Below the pieces are notes generated by a model. The model ran no database searches and was not told where the DNA came from. It was given only the letters and a program-made list of their open reading frames with translations. A stretch of DNA of 41,878 nucleotides from Deltaproteobacteria bacterium (GTDB lineage Bacteria; Desulfobacterota; Syntrophia; Syntrophales; JAAYKM01). Positions 8,598-16,726 of this stretch are shown here, piece by piece (positions within the stretch are counted from its first letter, which is position 1; each line of letters starts with the position of its first letter). The translations under genes were made by a program, and so were the position numbers. The DNA is taken from positions 1 to 41,878 of the forward strand of contig JAAYKM010000027.1 of NCBI GenBank assembly GCA_012522415.1. The letters are read 5' to 3'.

Positions 8598-10667
8598 ATG
8601 AAAACGAATACGGGAAAGGCCTTTTTTAATCTCTATCACCACGGTTTCATCCGCGCCGCCGTCTGTGTGCCCGATGTCAGGGTCGGCGACCCGGACTACA
8701 ACACGGAAAAAACGATAGAACTCATCAATGAAGCGGCCCGGGGTAAAGCCGTTTTCGCCCTGTTTCCCGAGCTGGGCCTCTCCGCCTATTCCAATGAAGA
8801 CCTGTTCCATCAGGACGCGCTTTTACAGGGTGTCATCGGAAATATCACCCGCCTGCTGGAAGCCACGGCGAATCTTGCCATCGTCACCGTTGTCGGTGCC
8901 CCATTGCAGGTCGGAAACCGGCTCTTCAACTGCGGCATCGTGACCTATGGCGGCGCAATCCTGGGTGTCTCCGTCAAGACGTACCTTCCCAATTACCGGG
9001 AATTCTACGAACGCCGCCAGTTCAGTCCGGCCGAAGAGGCCCTGATGACGACCATCGACCTCTGCGGTCACAAGGACGTTCCCTTCGGGCCAAATATCAT
9101 CTTTGAAGTCGAAACGATTCCAAACTTCCGTTTCCATACGGAGATCGGCGAGGACCTGTGGGTCCCCGTGCCCCCGTCAAGCTTTGCCGCCCTGGCGGGC
9201 GCCACCGTCCTGGCCAACCTGGCGGCTTCAAATGCCTCCGTGGGGAAAGCCGATTATCGACGGGACCTGACAGCCAATCAGTCCGCCCGCTGCGTGGCAG
9301 CCTACCTCCACGCGGCCGCCGGGTACGGCGAATCGACAACGGACCTGGCCTGGGACGGACATGCCATGATTCACGAAAACGGAAAGCTCCTGGTCGAATC
9401 GGAGCGTTTTTCACGGAAATCCCAGATCATCTTTGCCGACATCGACCTGGACCGCCTCGCCCAGGATCGCATGCGCCTGAACAGTTTCGGGGAGAGCGCG
9501 CGGGTTCACCGGCCAGAGGTGGACTGCTTTCGCAAAATTCCCTTTTCCGTAGAGGTCCCCATGGACAAAGAGCTTCTCCTCGACCGGGAATATCCGAGGT
9601 TTCCCTATGTCCCGGCGGATGCCGGAGAATGCGATCAGCGATGCTTCGAGGTCTATAACATCCAGGTTCAGGGGCTGGCGAAACGTCTCGCGGCCTCCCG
9701 CATCCCCAACATCATCATCGGGGTCTCGGGCGGTCTGGATTCGACACACGCCCTGCTCGTAGCCGCCCGGACGATGGACCTGCTGGATCGTCCCCGGACC
9801 TGTATCAAGGCCTACACCATGCCCGGGTTCGCCACGACGGACCGCACCCTGGGCAATGCAAGAAAGCTCATGAGCGCCCTCGGCGTATCCTCGGGCGAGA
9901 TCGATATCCGCCCAAGCTGCCGCCAGATGCTCCAGGACATCGGCCATCCTTATCATCTCGGTAAGCCGGTCTATGACGTCACATTCGAGAATGTGCAGGC
10001 GGGAGAACGGACCTCGCATCTGTTCCGTCTTGCCAACCACCTGGACGCCCTTGTCGTCGGTACGGGTGACCTGAGCGAACTGGCTCTCGGTTGGTGTACC
10101 TACGGTGTGGGAGATCATATGTCCCACTACAACGTCAACGCCGGTGTCCCGAAGACCCTCATCCAGCGTCTGATCCGCTGGGTTGCGGACACCGGCCGGT
10201 TTTCGCCGCAGGTTTCCCGCATCCTCACCGACATCCTGGAAACGGAAATCAGCCCTGAACTGATCCCGGGCGAGGGAAACGCGCAGCCAGCGCAAAAGAC
10301 GGAAGAGGTCATCGGTCCCTACGAGTTGCAGGATTTTAACCTCTTTTACACCATCCGGTTCGGCTATCTGCCGACAAAGATCGCCTTCCTCGCCTACTGT
10401 ACCTGGCGTGACGCCCAAAGGGGTTCTTGGCCCGACCTGCCGGACCACAAAAAACACGCCTACAGCCTGAAAGAAATCAAGCACTGGCTGGAGGTTTTCA
10501 TCCACCGCTTTTTTCAGGTGAACCAGTTCAAGCGCTCCTGTGTGCCCAACGGCCCGAAGATCGGTTCCGGAGGCTCGCTCTCGCCCCGGGGAGATTACCG
10601 GGCGCCCAGCGATGCTGAAGCCAGGGTCTGGCTGAATAATTGGGAGGATATACCGGATCGGTATTGA
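8598..10667 (+). CDS. nadE: NAD+ synthetase, glutamine-dependent type, with catalytic Cys of the glutaminase domain replaced by Gly
   Basis: A 689-residue protein with an N-terminal nitrilase-fold glutaminase domain (about 15-300) and a C-terminal ATP-dependent synthetase domain (GVSGGLDST near 375-383). It amidates nicotinic acid adenine dinucleotide to NAD+. The glutaminase Glu (E58, FPELGLS) and Lys (K127, [13 protein letters not shown]) are present, but the position of the nucleophilic Cys in the family EICEDxWVP motif reads EIGEDLWVP (G184, GGC at 9147-9149). If this is real, the enzyme should use free ammonia or another donor. ATG 8598 is preferred because AAGGA lies six bases upstream; an earlier in-frame start at 8574 would overlap folE2. 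It is the third gene of the queD operon. Confidence 0.93.
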   Translation: MKTNTGKAFFNLYHHGFIRAAVCVPDVRVGDPDYNTEKTIELINEAARGKAVFALFPELGLSAYSNEDLFHQDALLQGVIGNITRLLEATANLAIVTVVGAPLQVGNRLFNCGIVTYGGAILGVSVKTYLPNYREFYERRQFSPAEEALMTTIDLCGHKDVPFGPNIIFEVETIPNFRFHTEIGEDLWVPVPPSSFAALAGATVLANLAASNASVGKADYRRDLTANQSARCVAAYLHAAAGYGESTTDLAWDGHAMIHENGKLLVESERFSRKSQIIFADIDLDRLAQDRMRLNSFGESARVHRPEVDCFRKIPFSVEVPMDKELLLDREYPRFPYVPADAGECDQRCFEVYNIQVQGLAKRLAASRIPNIIIGVSGGLDSTHALLVAARTMDLLDRPRTCIKAYTMPGFATTDRTLGNARKLMSALGVSSGEIDIRPSCRQMLQDIGHPYHLGKPVYDVTFENVQAGERTSHLFRLANHLDALVVGTGDLSELALGWCTYGVGDHMSHYNVNAGVPKTLIQRLIRWVADTGRFSPQVSRILTDILETEISPELIPGEGNAQPAQKTEEVIGPYELQDFNLFYTIRFGYLPTKIAFLAYCTWRDAQRGSWPDLPDHKKHAYSLKEIKHWLEVFIHRFFQVNQFKRSCVPNGPKIGSGGSLSPRGDYRAPSDAEARVWLNNWEDIPDRY

Positions 10668-10788
10668 GAAACAGGCAAGTCATTGCGGGAAATGGGGTTG
10701 GGGGACGATCACCCACAGAGGAGAAGACGGTTTCCCGGCGCAGTCATGGCGGCGTGGGGCAAGCCATGCGCATCGGTCTCCGAAACAA

Positions 10789-10815
10789 TCCGATTTCATC
10801 GGACCGCTATTTTTT
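10789..10815 (+). terminator. Possible terminator of the queD-folE2-nadE operon
   Basis: TCCGAT (10789-10794) and ATCGGA (10798-10803) form a 6-bp stem with a 3-base loop. A TATTTTTT tract follows after six bases. It lies in the convergent gap between nadE and the HNH gene, and the T tract reaches into the HNH stop region. The stem is short, so this is a weak call. Confidence 0.35.
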
Positions 10816-11280
10816 GCCCCTCCTTTCCAGGACCCGCTTCAATTGTCCCGCCAGCGTGCCCTCAGGAGGGTCCGAATCCCCCGACTGCGCATCATCACGG
10901 TAAACAAGCGACGTCTCATGGCGATGATCCGTCTCCGCATAGTATTCGCCCAGCAACCCCCGGCTGTGCTCGTCTTCGTGACAGTAAACGCAGAGGTTTT
11001 CCCAGTTGCTGCCGTCGGCGGGATTGTTGTGATGATTTCCGTCCCTGTGATGAACCGTGAGGAGATGCCGGTTTGTCCCGTTAAATTCCCTTCCGCATCG
11101 GGCACAGACCAAACCGTGGATACGCAGAGACCGTTCGCGGTAATCCGCTCCCGGGGCTTTCCGGCTGCTTTCCTTCATCTCCCGGACAACGTCTTCAACA
11201 GGCCGCATCGGTTGTGAGGCGTCTTTTTTCACCCGGGTCTGGACACGGCCCCACCTGCTGCCGTAACTGACTTTGCTCAC
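10807..11280 (-). CDS. HNH nuclease family protein (YajD-like)
   Basis: A 157-residue protein with the zinc-stabilised HNH fold: CARCG at about 61-65, the core TVHHRDGNHHNNP at about 76-88, and NLCVYCHEDEH at about 96-106. The N-terminal region resembles the short YajD family. HNH proteins of this size cut or nick nucleic acid, but the target of YajD-like proteins is not established. The GTG start at 11280 has GAGGGA a few bases upstream, and the gene ends in UAG. It is probably the last gene of a three-gene unit with the DUF948-like and YtxH proteins (25-base and 36-base gaps). Confidence 0.85.
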   Translation of the reverse strand: MSKVSYGSRWGRVQTRVKKDASQPMRPVEDVVREMKESSRKAPGADYRERSLRIHGLVCARCGREFNGTNRHLLTVHHRDGNHHNNPADGSNWENLCVYCHEDEHSRGLLGEYYAETDHRHETSLVYRDDAQSGDSDPPEGTLAGQLKRVLERRGKK

Positions 11281-11305
11281 TGTCTTCCCTCAAAGACGCC
11301 GTCAT

Positions 11306-11707
11306 TTATGAACCGGCCGTTTTATCATCCCCGGAAACCAGGGTCCGGACGAAAACACGCGCCCCCTTCCAGAGGGCCCTCGTGTTCCGGAGTCGCCCCA
11401 GAACCTGTGGAAACATCCCCGCCTTCAACTTCTCTTCAATCACGGAAACGGCTCCGATCCACGTCTGGACTTGGCCGACCAGGCGCGTCAGGTGGAGTAC
11501 CTGGAAATGAACCTGGGAAGAAACGTCCTTGATGTTTTCCGCAACGTCTTCCAAATTCCGGAGAATACTGGGCAGACGCAGATTCAACTGGTCAATCGTC
11601 GGCCGCAGATGATCGAGGATTTTCCAAAACTGGACGAAGATAGCCACCAGGGACCCGGCCAGCAGGAGAAAAGCTATACTCAGAATGATAAAGCTGATTT
11701 CCAGCAT
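11306..11707 (-). CDS. DUF948-like single-pass membrane protein
   Basis: A 133-residue protein with one N-terminal transmembrane helix (about residues 3-27, ISFIILSIAFLLLAGSLVAIF), then a long amphipathic helical region with spaced hydrophobics (IDQLNLRLPSILRNLEDVAENIKDV). This layout is typical of DUF948 proteins, which often neighbour YtxH genes, as here. The function is unknown; a cell-envelope or stress role is usually assumed. The ribosome site is weak (GGGTG). It is probably co-transcribed with the YtxH gene upstream. Confidence 0.72.
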   Translation of the reverse strand: MLEISFIILSIAFLLLAGSLVAIFVQFWKILDHLRPTIDQLNLRLPSILRNLEDVAENIKDVSSQVHFQVLHLTRLVGQVQTWIGAVSVIEEKLKAGMFPQVLGRLRNTRALWKGARVFVRTLVSGDDKTAGS

Positions 11708-11743
11708 TGTAATACACCCATCAAATTGCCGTTTTTTACGGCG

Positions 11744-12127
11744 TTATGCTCCCGTTTTATCACTTTCTTCCTTGAAGGCCCCAATGCCCGCATCAAGCGC
11801 TTTCTTCAACCGTGTTTTATTTTCCTGAAGGGTCTCTCTTCCCTTTTCGGCCAGATCGCTCACGACGTCTTCCACATCTTCGACCTTTTCTCTGGCCATC
11901 AGTTGAATTTCCTTCGCCTTCCTGATCGCCGACTCATAAACCACCTTACTTTTTTCCAGGGCACCTTCATACTCGTCCTTGGCTTTCTTGACGATTTCGT
12001 CGGTCTTACGAACAATATCTTTCCGGGTTTTCCTACCGCTTTTCGGCGCAAACAGGATACCGATCACCGCGCCGATCACCCCTCCAATTATAACCCCTCT
12101 CAGAAAATCACTGTTTTTTTCCGCCAT
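11744..12127 (-). CDS. YtxH domain-containing protein
   Basis: A 127-residue protein with a glycine-rich hydrophobic N-terminal segment (about 10-27, GVIIGGVIGAVIGILFAPKSG), the YtxH signature, followed by a charged helical region that is likely coiled coil. YtxH proteins are general stress proteins of unknown biochemistry. The ATG at 12127 is chosen because AAGGAGGA precedes it at good spacing; the frame extends upstream by 56 unlikely residues. A promoter at 12249-12277 and an 18-base palindrome at 12195-12212 lie in its leader. Confidence 0.85.
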   Translation of the reverse strand: MAEKNSDFLRGVIIGGVIGAVIGILFAPKSGRKTRKDIVRKTDEIVKKAKDEYEGALEKSKVVYESAIRKAKEIQLMAREKVEDVEDVVSDLAEKGRETLQENKTRLKKALDAGIGAFKEESDKTGA

Positions 12128-12194
12128 GGCGCGTCCTCCTTTTCTTGTGCGTGCTGGAACCCGTTTTCCCTGCTGGTCACGCGACGTCCCTGCC

Positions 12195-12212
12195 TCGTTT
12201 CCGTGGAAACGA
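12195..12212. promoter_or_regulatory. 18-base palindrome in the YtxH gene leader
   Basis: TCGTTTCCGTGGAAACGA is an 8-2-8 perfect palindrome between the proposed promoter and the start codon of the YtxH gene. It could be an operator, or an RNA stem with a too-short loop. The symmetry is seen directly; its role is inferred. Confidence 0.35.
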
Positions 12213-12248
12213 TGACCAACGTCGAGAGGAAAATCCGTCCGCGGCTCG

Positions 12249-12277
12249 AGAATAGCACACCGCCGATAAGGCCTCAA
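12249..12277 (-). promoter_or_regulatory. Sigma-70-type promoter for the YtxH/DUF948/HNH unit
   Basis: On the minus strand TTGAGG (12272-12277) and TATTCT (12249-12254) are separated by 17 bases. This gives a leader of about 115 bases before the YtxH start. The site sits directly behind the lipoprotein terminator, consistent with a separate transcription unit. Confidence 0.5.
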
Positions 12278-12293
12278 GAAAATAAATAACGTC

Positions 12294-12334
12294 AAAAAAA
12301 CGGGCCGATTATCCGTAAAGTCGATAATCGGCCC
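12294..12334 (-). terminator. Rho-independent terminator of the lipoprotein gene
   Basis: Reading the minus strand, GGGCCGATTATC (12334-12323), a 9-base loop, GATAATCGGCCC (12313-12302), then seven T (12300-12294). The 12-bp stem is perfect. It ends transcription of the small lipoprotein gene 27 bases after its stop codon. Confidence 0.93.
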
Positions 12335-12360
12335 ACTCGTTCGTTACAAACTGAAGTTTC

Positions 12361-12561
12361 TTAATTCGCCGCAGGAGCTTCTTCTGGCGCTTCGGGAGCC
12401 GGTTCCATCTCAGGAGCCGGTTCCGGAGCTGCTTCGGGAGCCGGAGCTTCGACGGCCGCCTCTTCCGGGAACTGCTCTTCCGCCTTCTTGCAGCCAACGA
12501 CTGCGAAACAGAACGTTGCTACCAAGAGCATGGAAAGAATAATTGCAAATACCTTCTTCAT
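12361..12561 (-). CDS. Small Ala/Pro/Glu-rich lipoprotein
   Basis: A 66-residue protein with a classic lipoprotein signal: MKK, a hydrophobic core, and a lipobox ending in VVGC with the lipidated Cys at 24. The mature 43 residues consist almost only of Ala, Pro and Glu (EAPAPEAAPEPAPEMEP), with matching direct repeats in the DNA. It is probably an envelope-anchored extended chain. A strong ribosome site (AAAGGAGGT, eight bases upstream), its own promoter and a strong terminator suggest high, monocistronic expression. No specific function is recognised. Confidence 0.85.
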   Translation of the reverse strand: MKKVFAIILSMLLVATFCFAVVGCKKAEEQFPEEAAVEAPAPEAAPEPAPEMEPAPEAPEEAPAAN

Positions 12562-12888
12562 CTAATTGCACCTCCTTTCGTAAATTTCAATACTTTCGGC
12601 GATGTCCCATCGTCTCTTCAGGATCACAACATACACTTTATTTTAGCTCTGTCAAGGTATTTTATCCCGCCTATCCTATCCCTGACAGGCTTAACGCACC
12701 GCCGTAACGCATCGAAAAACAAACAACCAAAAATACAAACCAGCAGGACATTTTCTCCAGTTAATACCTATCAAATTCATATTGACAAGGGAGAAGAAAA
12801 ATAGTGAGTATATAGGTGATTTTTTTTACCACTTTTTTCGTCTTCCGGCTTCGTGCCGATTCAACCACAGACTGCGGGAGGATTGCTG
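12562..12888. other. Divergent intergenic region between the lipoprotein gene and xdhC
   Basis: This AT-rich stretch holds the lipoprotein promoter (12628-12655). On the plus strand, TTGACA at 12782-12787 has a TATATA only after about 21 bases, too far for a standard promoter, so the xdhC promoter is unassigned. No gene is seen. The xdhC ribosome site GGGAGG is at 12876-12881. Confidence 0.5.
12628..12655 (-). promoter_or_regulatory. Sigma-70-type promoter of the lipoprotein gene
   Basis: On the minus strand a perfect TTGACA (12655-12650) is followed after 16 bases by TATGTT (12633-12628). The leader to the start codon would be about 60 bases. It fits the monocistronic unit closed by the terminator at 12294-12334. 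Confidence 0.55.
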
Positions 12889-13692
12889 ATGGGTGATATC
12901 TACGAGGAGATTCTGAAAGTTAAAAACAGGGGAGAATGCGCTGCCCTGGCCACGGTCATTTCGGTAGACGGATCAACACCCCGGGAGCAAGGGGCAAAAA
13001 TGCTGATCCGCCAGGACGGGACCATTGAGGGGACGATCGGCGGTGGTCTGATGGAAAAAATGGCCCGGGAAGAAGCGGAAAAAGTCATCGAGAACGGCAT
13101 TCCCAAAATGGTCCACTTCGATTTGACGGGGCGTGAAAAAGACGCCATGATCTGCGGTGGTGTCGCGACGGTTTTTATCGAGGCCATCGTGCCGAAAGCG
13201 TCCGTTTATATCATGGGGGCAGGACATATTGGATATCATTTGGCCCGGATGGCCAAGATGGTCGATTTCCGGGTCGTGGTCTGCGACAACCGTCCCGAAT
13301 ACGCAAACCGGGAACGTTTCCCGGAAGTGGACGACCTTCACACGGATGATTATGAACAAATTTTTCCGAAACTTCCGGTAAGTGCTTCTTCCTACATCGT
13401 CATTGTCACACACGGCCATGCCCATGACCAGATGGCTCTGGAATGGGCATTGGAGACCCAGGCCCGCTATATCGGCATGATAGGCAGCCGGAAAAAAACC
13501 CGTCAGGTTCTGGACAACCTGATTGAAAAAGGCGTTTCCGCGGAGGATATCGAAAAACGTGTTCACTCACCCATCGGCTTGAACATCAACGCCGAAACGC
13601 CCGCGGAAATCGCTGTCAGCATCATCGCCGAAATGATCCAGGTCAGCTACAGTGACGGCCCTCCCGTCAAGCACACCTGTTGTTCCGGCTAA
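12889..13692 (+). CDS. XdhC/CoxI family molybdenum hydroxylase maturation protein
   Basis: A 267-residue protein. The N-terminal XdhC_CoxI domain (about 5-75) contains VDGSTPREQGAKML and the glycine-rich GTIGGGLME. The C-terminal Rossmann-like domain (about 105-250) has GAGHIGYHLA, the GMIGSRKK turn and the HSPIGLNINAETPAEIAVS ending. It ends in HTCCSG. XdhC proteins bind molybdenum cofactor, promote its sulfuration and deliver it to xanthine dehydrogenase or CO dehydrogenase-type enzymes. The ATG at 12889 follows GGGAGG with seven bases between. The coxD- and coxE-like genes follow on the same strand, but no hydroxylase subunit is in the window. Confidence 0.93.
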   Translation: MGDIYEEILKVKNRGECAALATVISVDGSTPREQGAKMLIRQDGTIEGTIGGGLMEKMAREEAEKVIENGIPKMVHFDLTGREKDAMICGGVATVFIEAIVPKASVYIMGAGHIGYHLARMAKMVDFRVVVCDNRPEYANRERFPEVDDLHTDDYEQIFPKLPVSASSYIVIVTHGHAHDQMALEWALETQARYIGMIGSRKKTRQVLDNLIEKGVSAEDIEKRVHSPIGLNINAETPAEIAVSIIAEMIQVSYSDGPPVKHTCCSG

Positions 13693-13761
13693 CTAACTGC
13701 CAGAGGCACTTGCTTCAACACCAAGGGATGATTAAAATCATTGAGAGAAGAAGCGGAACGC

Positions 13762-13908
13762 ATGAAACGTTTTCCGAGGAATAAGGCCGCAAGACGGCAT
13801 AAAGAAGCGCGTGAAGTCGCCCATACGTCGTCTGACCGCCGGAATGCGGAAAAGACGGTGAGAAAATGTTCGGGAACATTTCTTAAAACCAAGGAGAGAC
13901 CATGCTAA
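13762..13908 (+). CDS. Possible small basic ORF overlapping the coxD-like start
   Basis: A 48-codon frame starting at ATG 13762 encodes a strongly basic peptide (MKRFPRNKAARRHKEAREV...) and stops within the coxD-like start (ATGCTAA overlap). No family is recognised and the ribosome site is poor. It could be a leader peptide coupling translation, or chance. Confidence 0.15.
   Translation: MKRFPRNKAARRHKEAREVAHTSSDRRNAEKTVRKCSGTFLKTKERPC
13864..13881. promoter_or_regulatory. 18-base palindrome just upstream of the coxD-like gene
   Basis: AAATGTTCGGGAACATTT is an 8-2-8 perfect palindrome ending 20 bases before the coxD-like start codon and just ahead of its AAGGAG ribosome site. The two-base centre makes an RNA hairpin unlikely and a dimeric repressor site plausible. 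The role is inferred only from symmetry and position. Confidence 0.4.
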
Positions 13909-14816
13909 AATCAATCGATGAAGTTCAAAGCGCCATGGAACAGGCCAAATATGTCTGCGAGAGGCCCCTCGCCACATCCATATACCTTGCCCAGGCCCTG
14001 GGAAAACCCCTGCTCCTGGAAGGCGAAGCGGGCGTCGGGAAAACGGAGGTGGCAAAAGTGATCGCTCAGATCCTCGGCACCAAGCTCATCCGTCTTCAGT
14101 GCTACGACGGCCTTGATTCGAGTCATGCCCTTTATGAATGGAATTATCCCAAGCAGATCCTGGCGATCAAAATCGCCCAGGGCCATGGTGAAACGGCGGG
14201 GACAAAGGACGAGGATATCGAAAAGACCATTTTCAGCGAAAAATTTCTCCTGACGCGTCCCCTTCTGGAAGCGATCACCTCCGATTCCCACGTGCCGGTC
14301 GTGCTGTTGATCGACGAAATCGACCGGTCCGACGAAGAATTTGAAGCCTTTCTGCTGGAAGTGCTGTCGGATTTTCAGATCACCATTCCGGAAATCGGAA
14401 CCATCAAGGCAAAGGTTCTCCCCTATGTGATTGTCACGTCCAACGGCACCCGGGAACTTCATGACGCCTTGAAACGGCGCTGCCTTTACCACTGGATCGA
14501 TTACCCGTCATTCGAAAAAGAACTGAGTATCATGCTGAAAAAGGTGCCGGAGGTGCAGCACGGCCTGGCACAGCAAGTATGCGCCCTCATGCAGAAAATC
14601 CGGACCATGGACCTTCTGAAATCACCTGGTATCGCTGAAACCCTCGACTGGGCCCAAGCCTTGGTCGCACTCAACAAGGAGCTCCTTGACGAGGAAACGA
14701 TTGAGCAAACCATGGGCTGTATCATGAAATACCGGGAGGACATGGAAAAATTCAGGCAACTGTTCAAGGCCACCACGGGAGCCTGCGGCGGCAGCTCTCC
14801 CGTCAACCTCGATTAA
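13902..14816 (+). CDS. CoxD-like MoxR-family AAA+ ATPase
   Basis: A 304-residue AAA+ protein with Walker A GEAGVGKT (about 41-48), Walker B VVLLIDEID (about 131-139), sensor 1 in VIVTSNGTREL, and the arginine-rich KRRCLYHWIDYP turn. MoxR-type ATPases act as chaperones with VWA partners. CoxD of CO dehydrogenase clusters helps build the Cu-S-Mo centre and is normally encoded beside coxE, as here. The start at 13902 has AAGGAGAG at ideal spacing. Its stop is nine bases before the VWA gene, so the two are almost certainly co-translated. Confidence 0.9.
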   Translation: MLKSIDEVQSAMEQAKYVCERPLATSIYLAQALGKPLLLEGEAGVGKTEVAKVIAQILGTKLIRLQCYDGLDSSHALYEWNYPKQILAIKIAQGHGETAGTKDEDIEKTIFSEKFLLTRPLLEAITSDSHVPVVLLIDEIDRSDEEFEAFLLEVLSDFQITIPEIGTIKAKVLPYVIVTSNGTRELHDALKRRCLYHWIDYPSFEKELSIMLKKVPEVQHGLAQQVCALMQKIRTMDLLKSPGIAETLDWAQALVALNKELLDEETIEQTMGCIMKYREDMEKFRQLFKATTGACGGSSPVNLD

Positions 14817-14825
14817 GGACGGTAC

Positions 14826-16022
14826 ATGAACGGAAAGGAAACGCGTGCCTCGGGAAAAAGAGGCTGCCAGAACAGTGCCCTTTTCTTCCAGCACTTCATC
14901 AATTTCTGTAGAAAATTGAAAAAAGAGGGCATTAAACTGACGATGCGTCAGGAAATCGATGCCCTGCGGGCCTTGAACTATATCGAAGTCCTGAATTTCA
15001 ATGATTTCTATGTGACACTGAGAACCAACCTTGTTTCTTATCACGACGACATGTCCGTCTTCGACAGGATCTTCTACAGTTTCTGGGATTTTTCGGAAAA
15101 AGAGCAGACGGACGAACGACCTGACGGTCAGGAAAGAACGGCGCAGGAAGAGGCATCCGCCAATTTTGAAAAAAAACTGAAGGAAGAGATCCCTCTTGGT
15201 GATTCAGCTCACAACGGCGCGGACGAGGACCTCGAGGAATCGGAAGAGCCCACCTACAGTCCGGCTGAACGGTTAAAATCAAAAGATTTCAGTGACTTCG
15301 GTGATGAAGACCTGGAAATGATCAAGAAGGCGATCGCCATAATCACCCAACGGATGAAAGTCCGGGAAAGCCGCCGTAAAAGGGCCAGCAGAAAGAAGGA
15401 TTTTTTTGACCTGAGACGGACTCTGCGGAAGAATCTCCGCTTCGGCGGCGATATCATCGATCTGGCTTGGAAGACCCGACGGATCAGCCGGACCCACATC
15501 GTGCTTCTGTGCGATGTCAGCGGATCCATGGAGCGTTACAGCCGCTTTCTCATCCAGTTCCTGTACGGACTCCAGCAGCGCACTCAGGGGAAGGTGGAAA
15601 CATTCGTTTTCAGCACGCGCCTCACCCGGATCAGCCATATCCTGCACAGGATGAATTTCGAAAAGGCCCTGGTCAAGATCTCCCAGACCGTGGTTGACTG
15701 GTCAGGGGGCACAAAGATCGGGGAATCCCTGAAGATTTTCAACCGCAAGTACTCACCCAGTGTCATCGATCGAAAGACGATTGTCATGATCATAAGCGAC
15801 GGTTGGGATCGCGGTGACGAAATCACGCTGCAGGAGGAAATGGCAAGACTGAGGCAGAACGCCTATCATCTGATCTGGCTGAACCCTCTCCTGGGCGGCG
15901 CACTCTACGAACCATCATGTAAGGGCATGGTTACCGCCCTGCCCTATGTCGATCAGTTTCTGCCGATCAACAACCTCAACAGCCTGATCGATCTGGGCAA
16001 GACCCTTTACCGGATCAGTTGA
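14826..16022 (+). CDS. CoxE-like VWA domain protein
   Basis: A 398-residue protein. The N-terminal half is helical, with a charged acidic middle (about 90-150). The C-terminal half (about 215-398) is a von Willebrand A domain with MIDAS motif DVSGSM, a downstream Thr in the GGTKIGESL segment, and an IISDGWDRGD Asp. CoxE proteins partner with the CoxD ATPase during maturation of molybdenum hydroxylases. The order xdhC-coxD-coxE is the core accessory set known from carbon monoxide dehydrogenase loci. AAGGAC precedes the ATG. Confidence 0.9.
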   Translation: MNGKETRASGKRGCQNSALFFQHFINFCRKLKKEGIKLTMRQEIDALRALNYIEVLNFNDFYVTLRTNLVSYHDDMSVFDRIFYSFWDFSEKEQTDERPDGQERTAQEEASANFEKKLKEEIPLGDSAHNGADEDLEESEEPTYSPAERLKSKDFSDFGDEDLEMIKKAIAIITQRMKVRESRRKRASRKKDFFDLRRTLRKNLRFGGDIIDLAWKTRRISRTHIVLLCDVSGSMERYSRFLIQFLYGLQQRTQGKVETFVFSTRLTRISHILHRMNFEKALVKISQTVVDWSGGTKIGESLKIFNRKYSPSVIDRKTIVMIISDGWDRGDEITLQEEMARLRQNAYHLIWLNPLLGGALYEPSCKGMVTALPYVDQFLPINNLNSLIDLGKTLYRIS

Positions 16023-16060
16023 ACATACGGGGAGACGCTTCGGGTGTTCCCTCTGCGGTG

Positions 16061-16693
16061 TCAGTCGTCCTTGTCCCAGAAGTCGCCCTTTTGCTGACGA
16101 TAGGTCTGCCAGCGGAATAATCCACACGGGTACAGATAGAGGAGGCGGGCCCGTTTCACCCAGATGCTGTCTCTGTAGCGTTCCTGGAGAATTTCGAAAG
16201 CCTCCTTGAAATGCTCACGATCCTCATCGGCATGGTATCGGTAAATGCCCCGCAGGAAAAAACCTTCCGGCGCCTGGGCGCTTTCCGGATAATCCCGGGT
16301 CAGGGTTTCGACACACTCCCGTCCCTCTTCCAGACAACCCATATCGTAATAGGCTTTTGAAAGGCCAAGAAGGAGAAAGGCCATCAGGCCGTCGGGTTCC
16401 AGAAAACCGATCAAGCGTTCCGCCTCATTTCCTTCCGGATTCAGCAGAAGGCATGTGGGGGTAAACTTGACATGGTATCTTTTGAACCAAACGGGATTAT
16501 CCGGGGAAATGCGGACGCTCCGGAGCCCTTTCCCGAACAGGGCCACAACCTTGTCATGCGTGTAGGCATCCATCTCCATTTTCTGGCAGAAATAGCAGCC
16601 GGGCGAGCAGAAAAAGAGAAACAGGGGTTTGTTTTCCGCCGTGCTCCGGGCATGCGCTCCAGTAATATCGGCGGACCACTCTATCTTTTCCAT
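16061..16693 (-). CDS. Thioredoxin-fold protein with CxxC and helical tail
   Basis: A 210-residue protein with a thioredoxin-like domain: PLFLFFCSPGCYFCQKM, with active-site C33 and C36, and a cis-Pro in KFTPTCLLL. The C-terminal half is TPR-like (AYYDMGCLEEGRECVETL). It is a full-length paralogue of the protein at 3680-4354. It lies 33 bases after yqeB on the same strand, so it may serve as the redox partner of the selenium-dependent molybdenum hydroxylase system; that is inference. A GTG at 16696 is an equally possible start, with AAAGG seven bases before it. Confidence 0.78.
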   Translation of the reverse strand: MEKIEWSADITGAHARSTAENKPLFLFFCSPGCYFCQKMEMDAYTHDKVVALFGKGLRSVRISPDNPVWFKRYHVKFTPTCLLLNPEGNEAERLIGFLEPDGLMAFLLLGLSKAYYDMGCLEEGRECVETLTRDYPESAQAPEGFFLRGIYRYHADEDREHFKEAFEILQERYRDSIWVKRARLLYLYPCGLFRWQTYRQQKGDFWDKDD

Positions 16694-16726
16694 CACGGAT
16701 GAACCTTTGAGAATGAACGGCCTTTT

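Noticed and set aside
9411-10505. 364-codon minus-strand frame
   Set aside because: Antisense to nadE, which has clear catalytic motifs.
11471-12289. 272-codon plus-strand frame
   Set aside because: Antisense to the DUF948-like and YtxH genes, whose starts have proper ribosome sites and a promoter.
12782-12814. xdhC promoter from TTGACA
   Set aside because: The only -10-like sequence (TATATA) is about 21 bases away, too far for a standard sigma-70 promoter.
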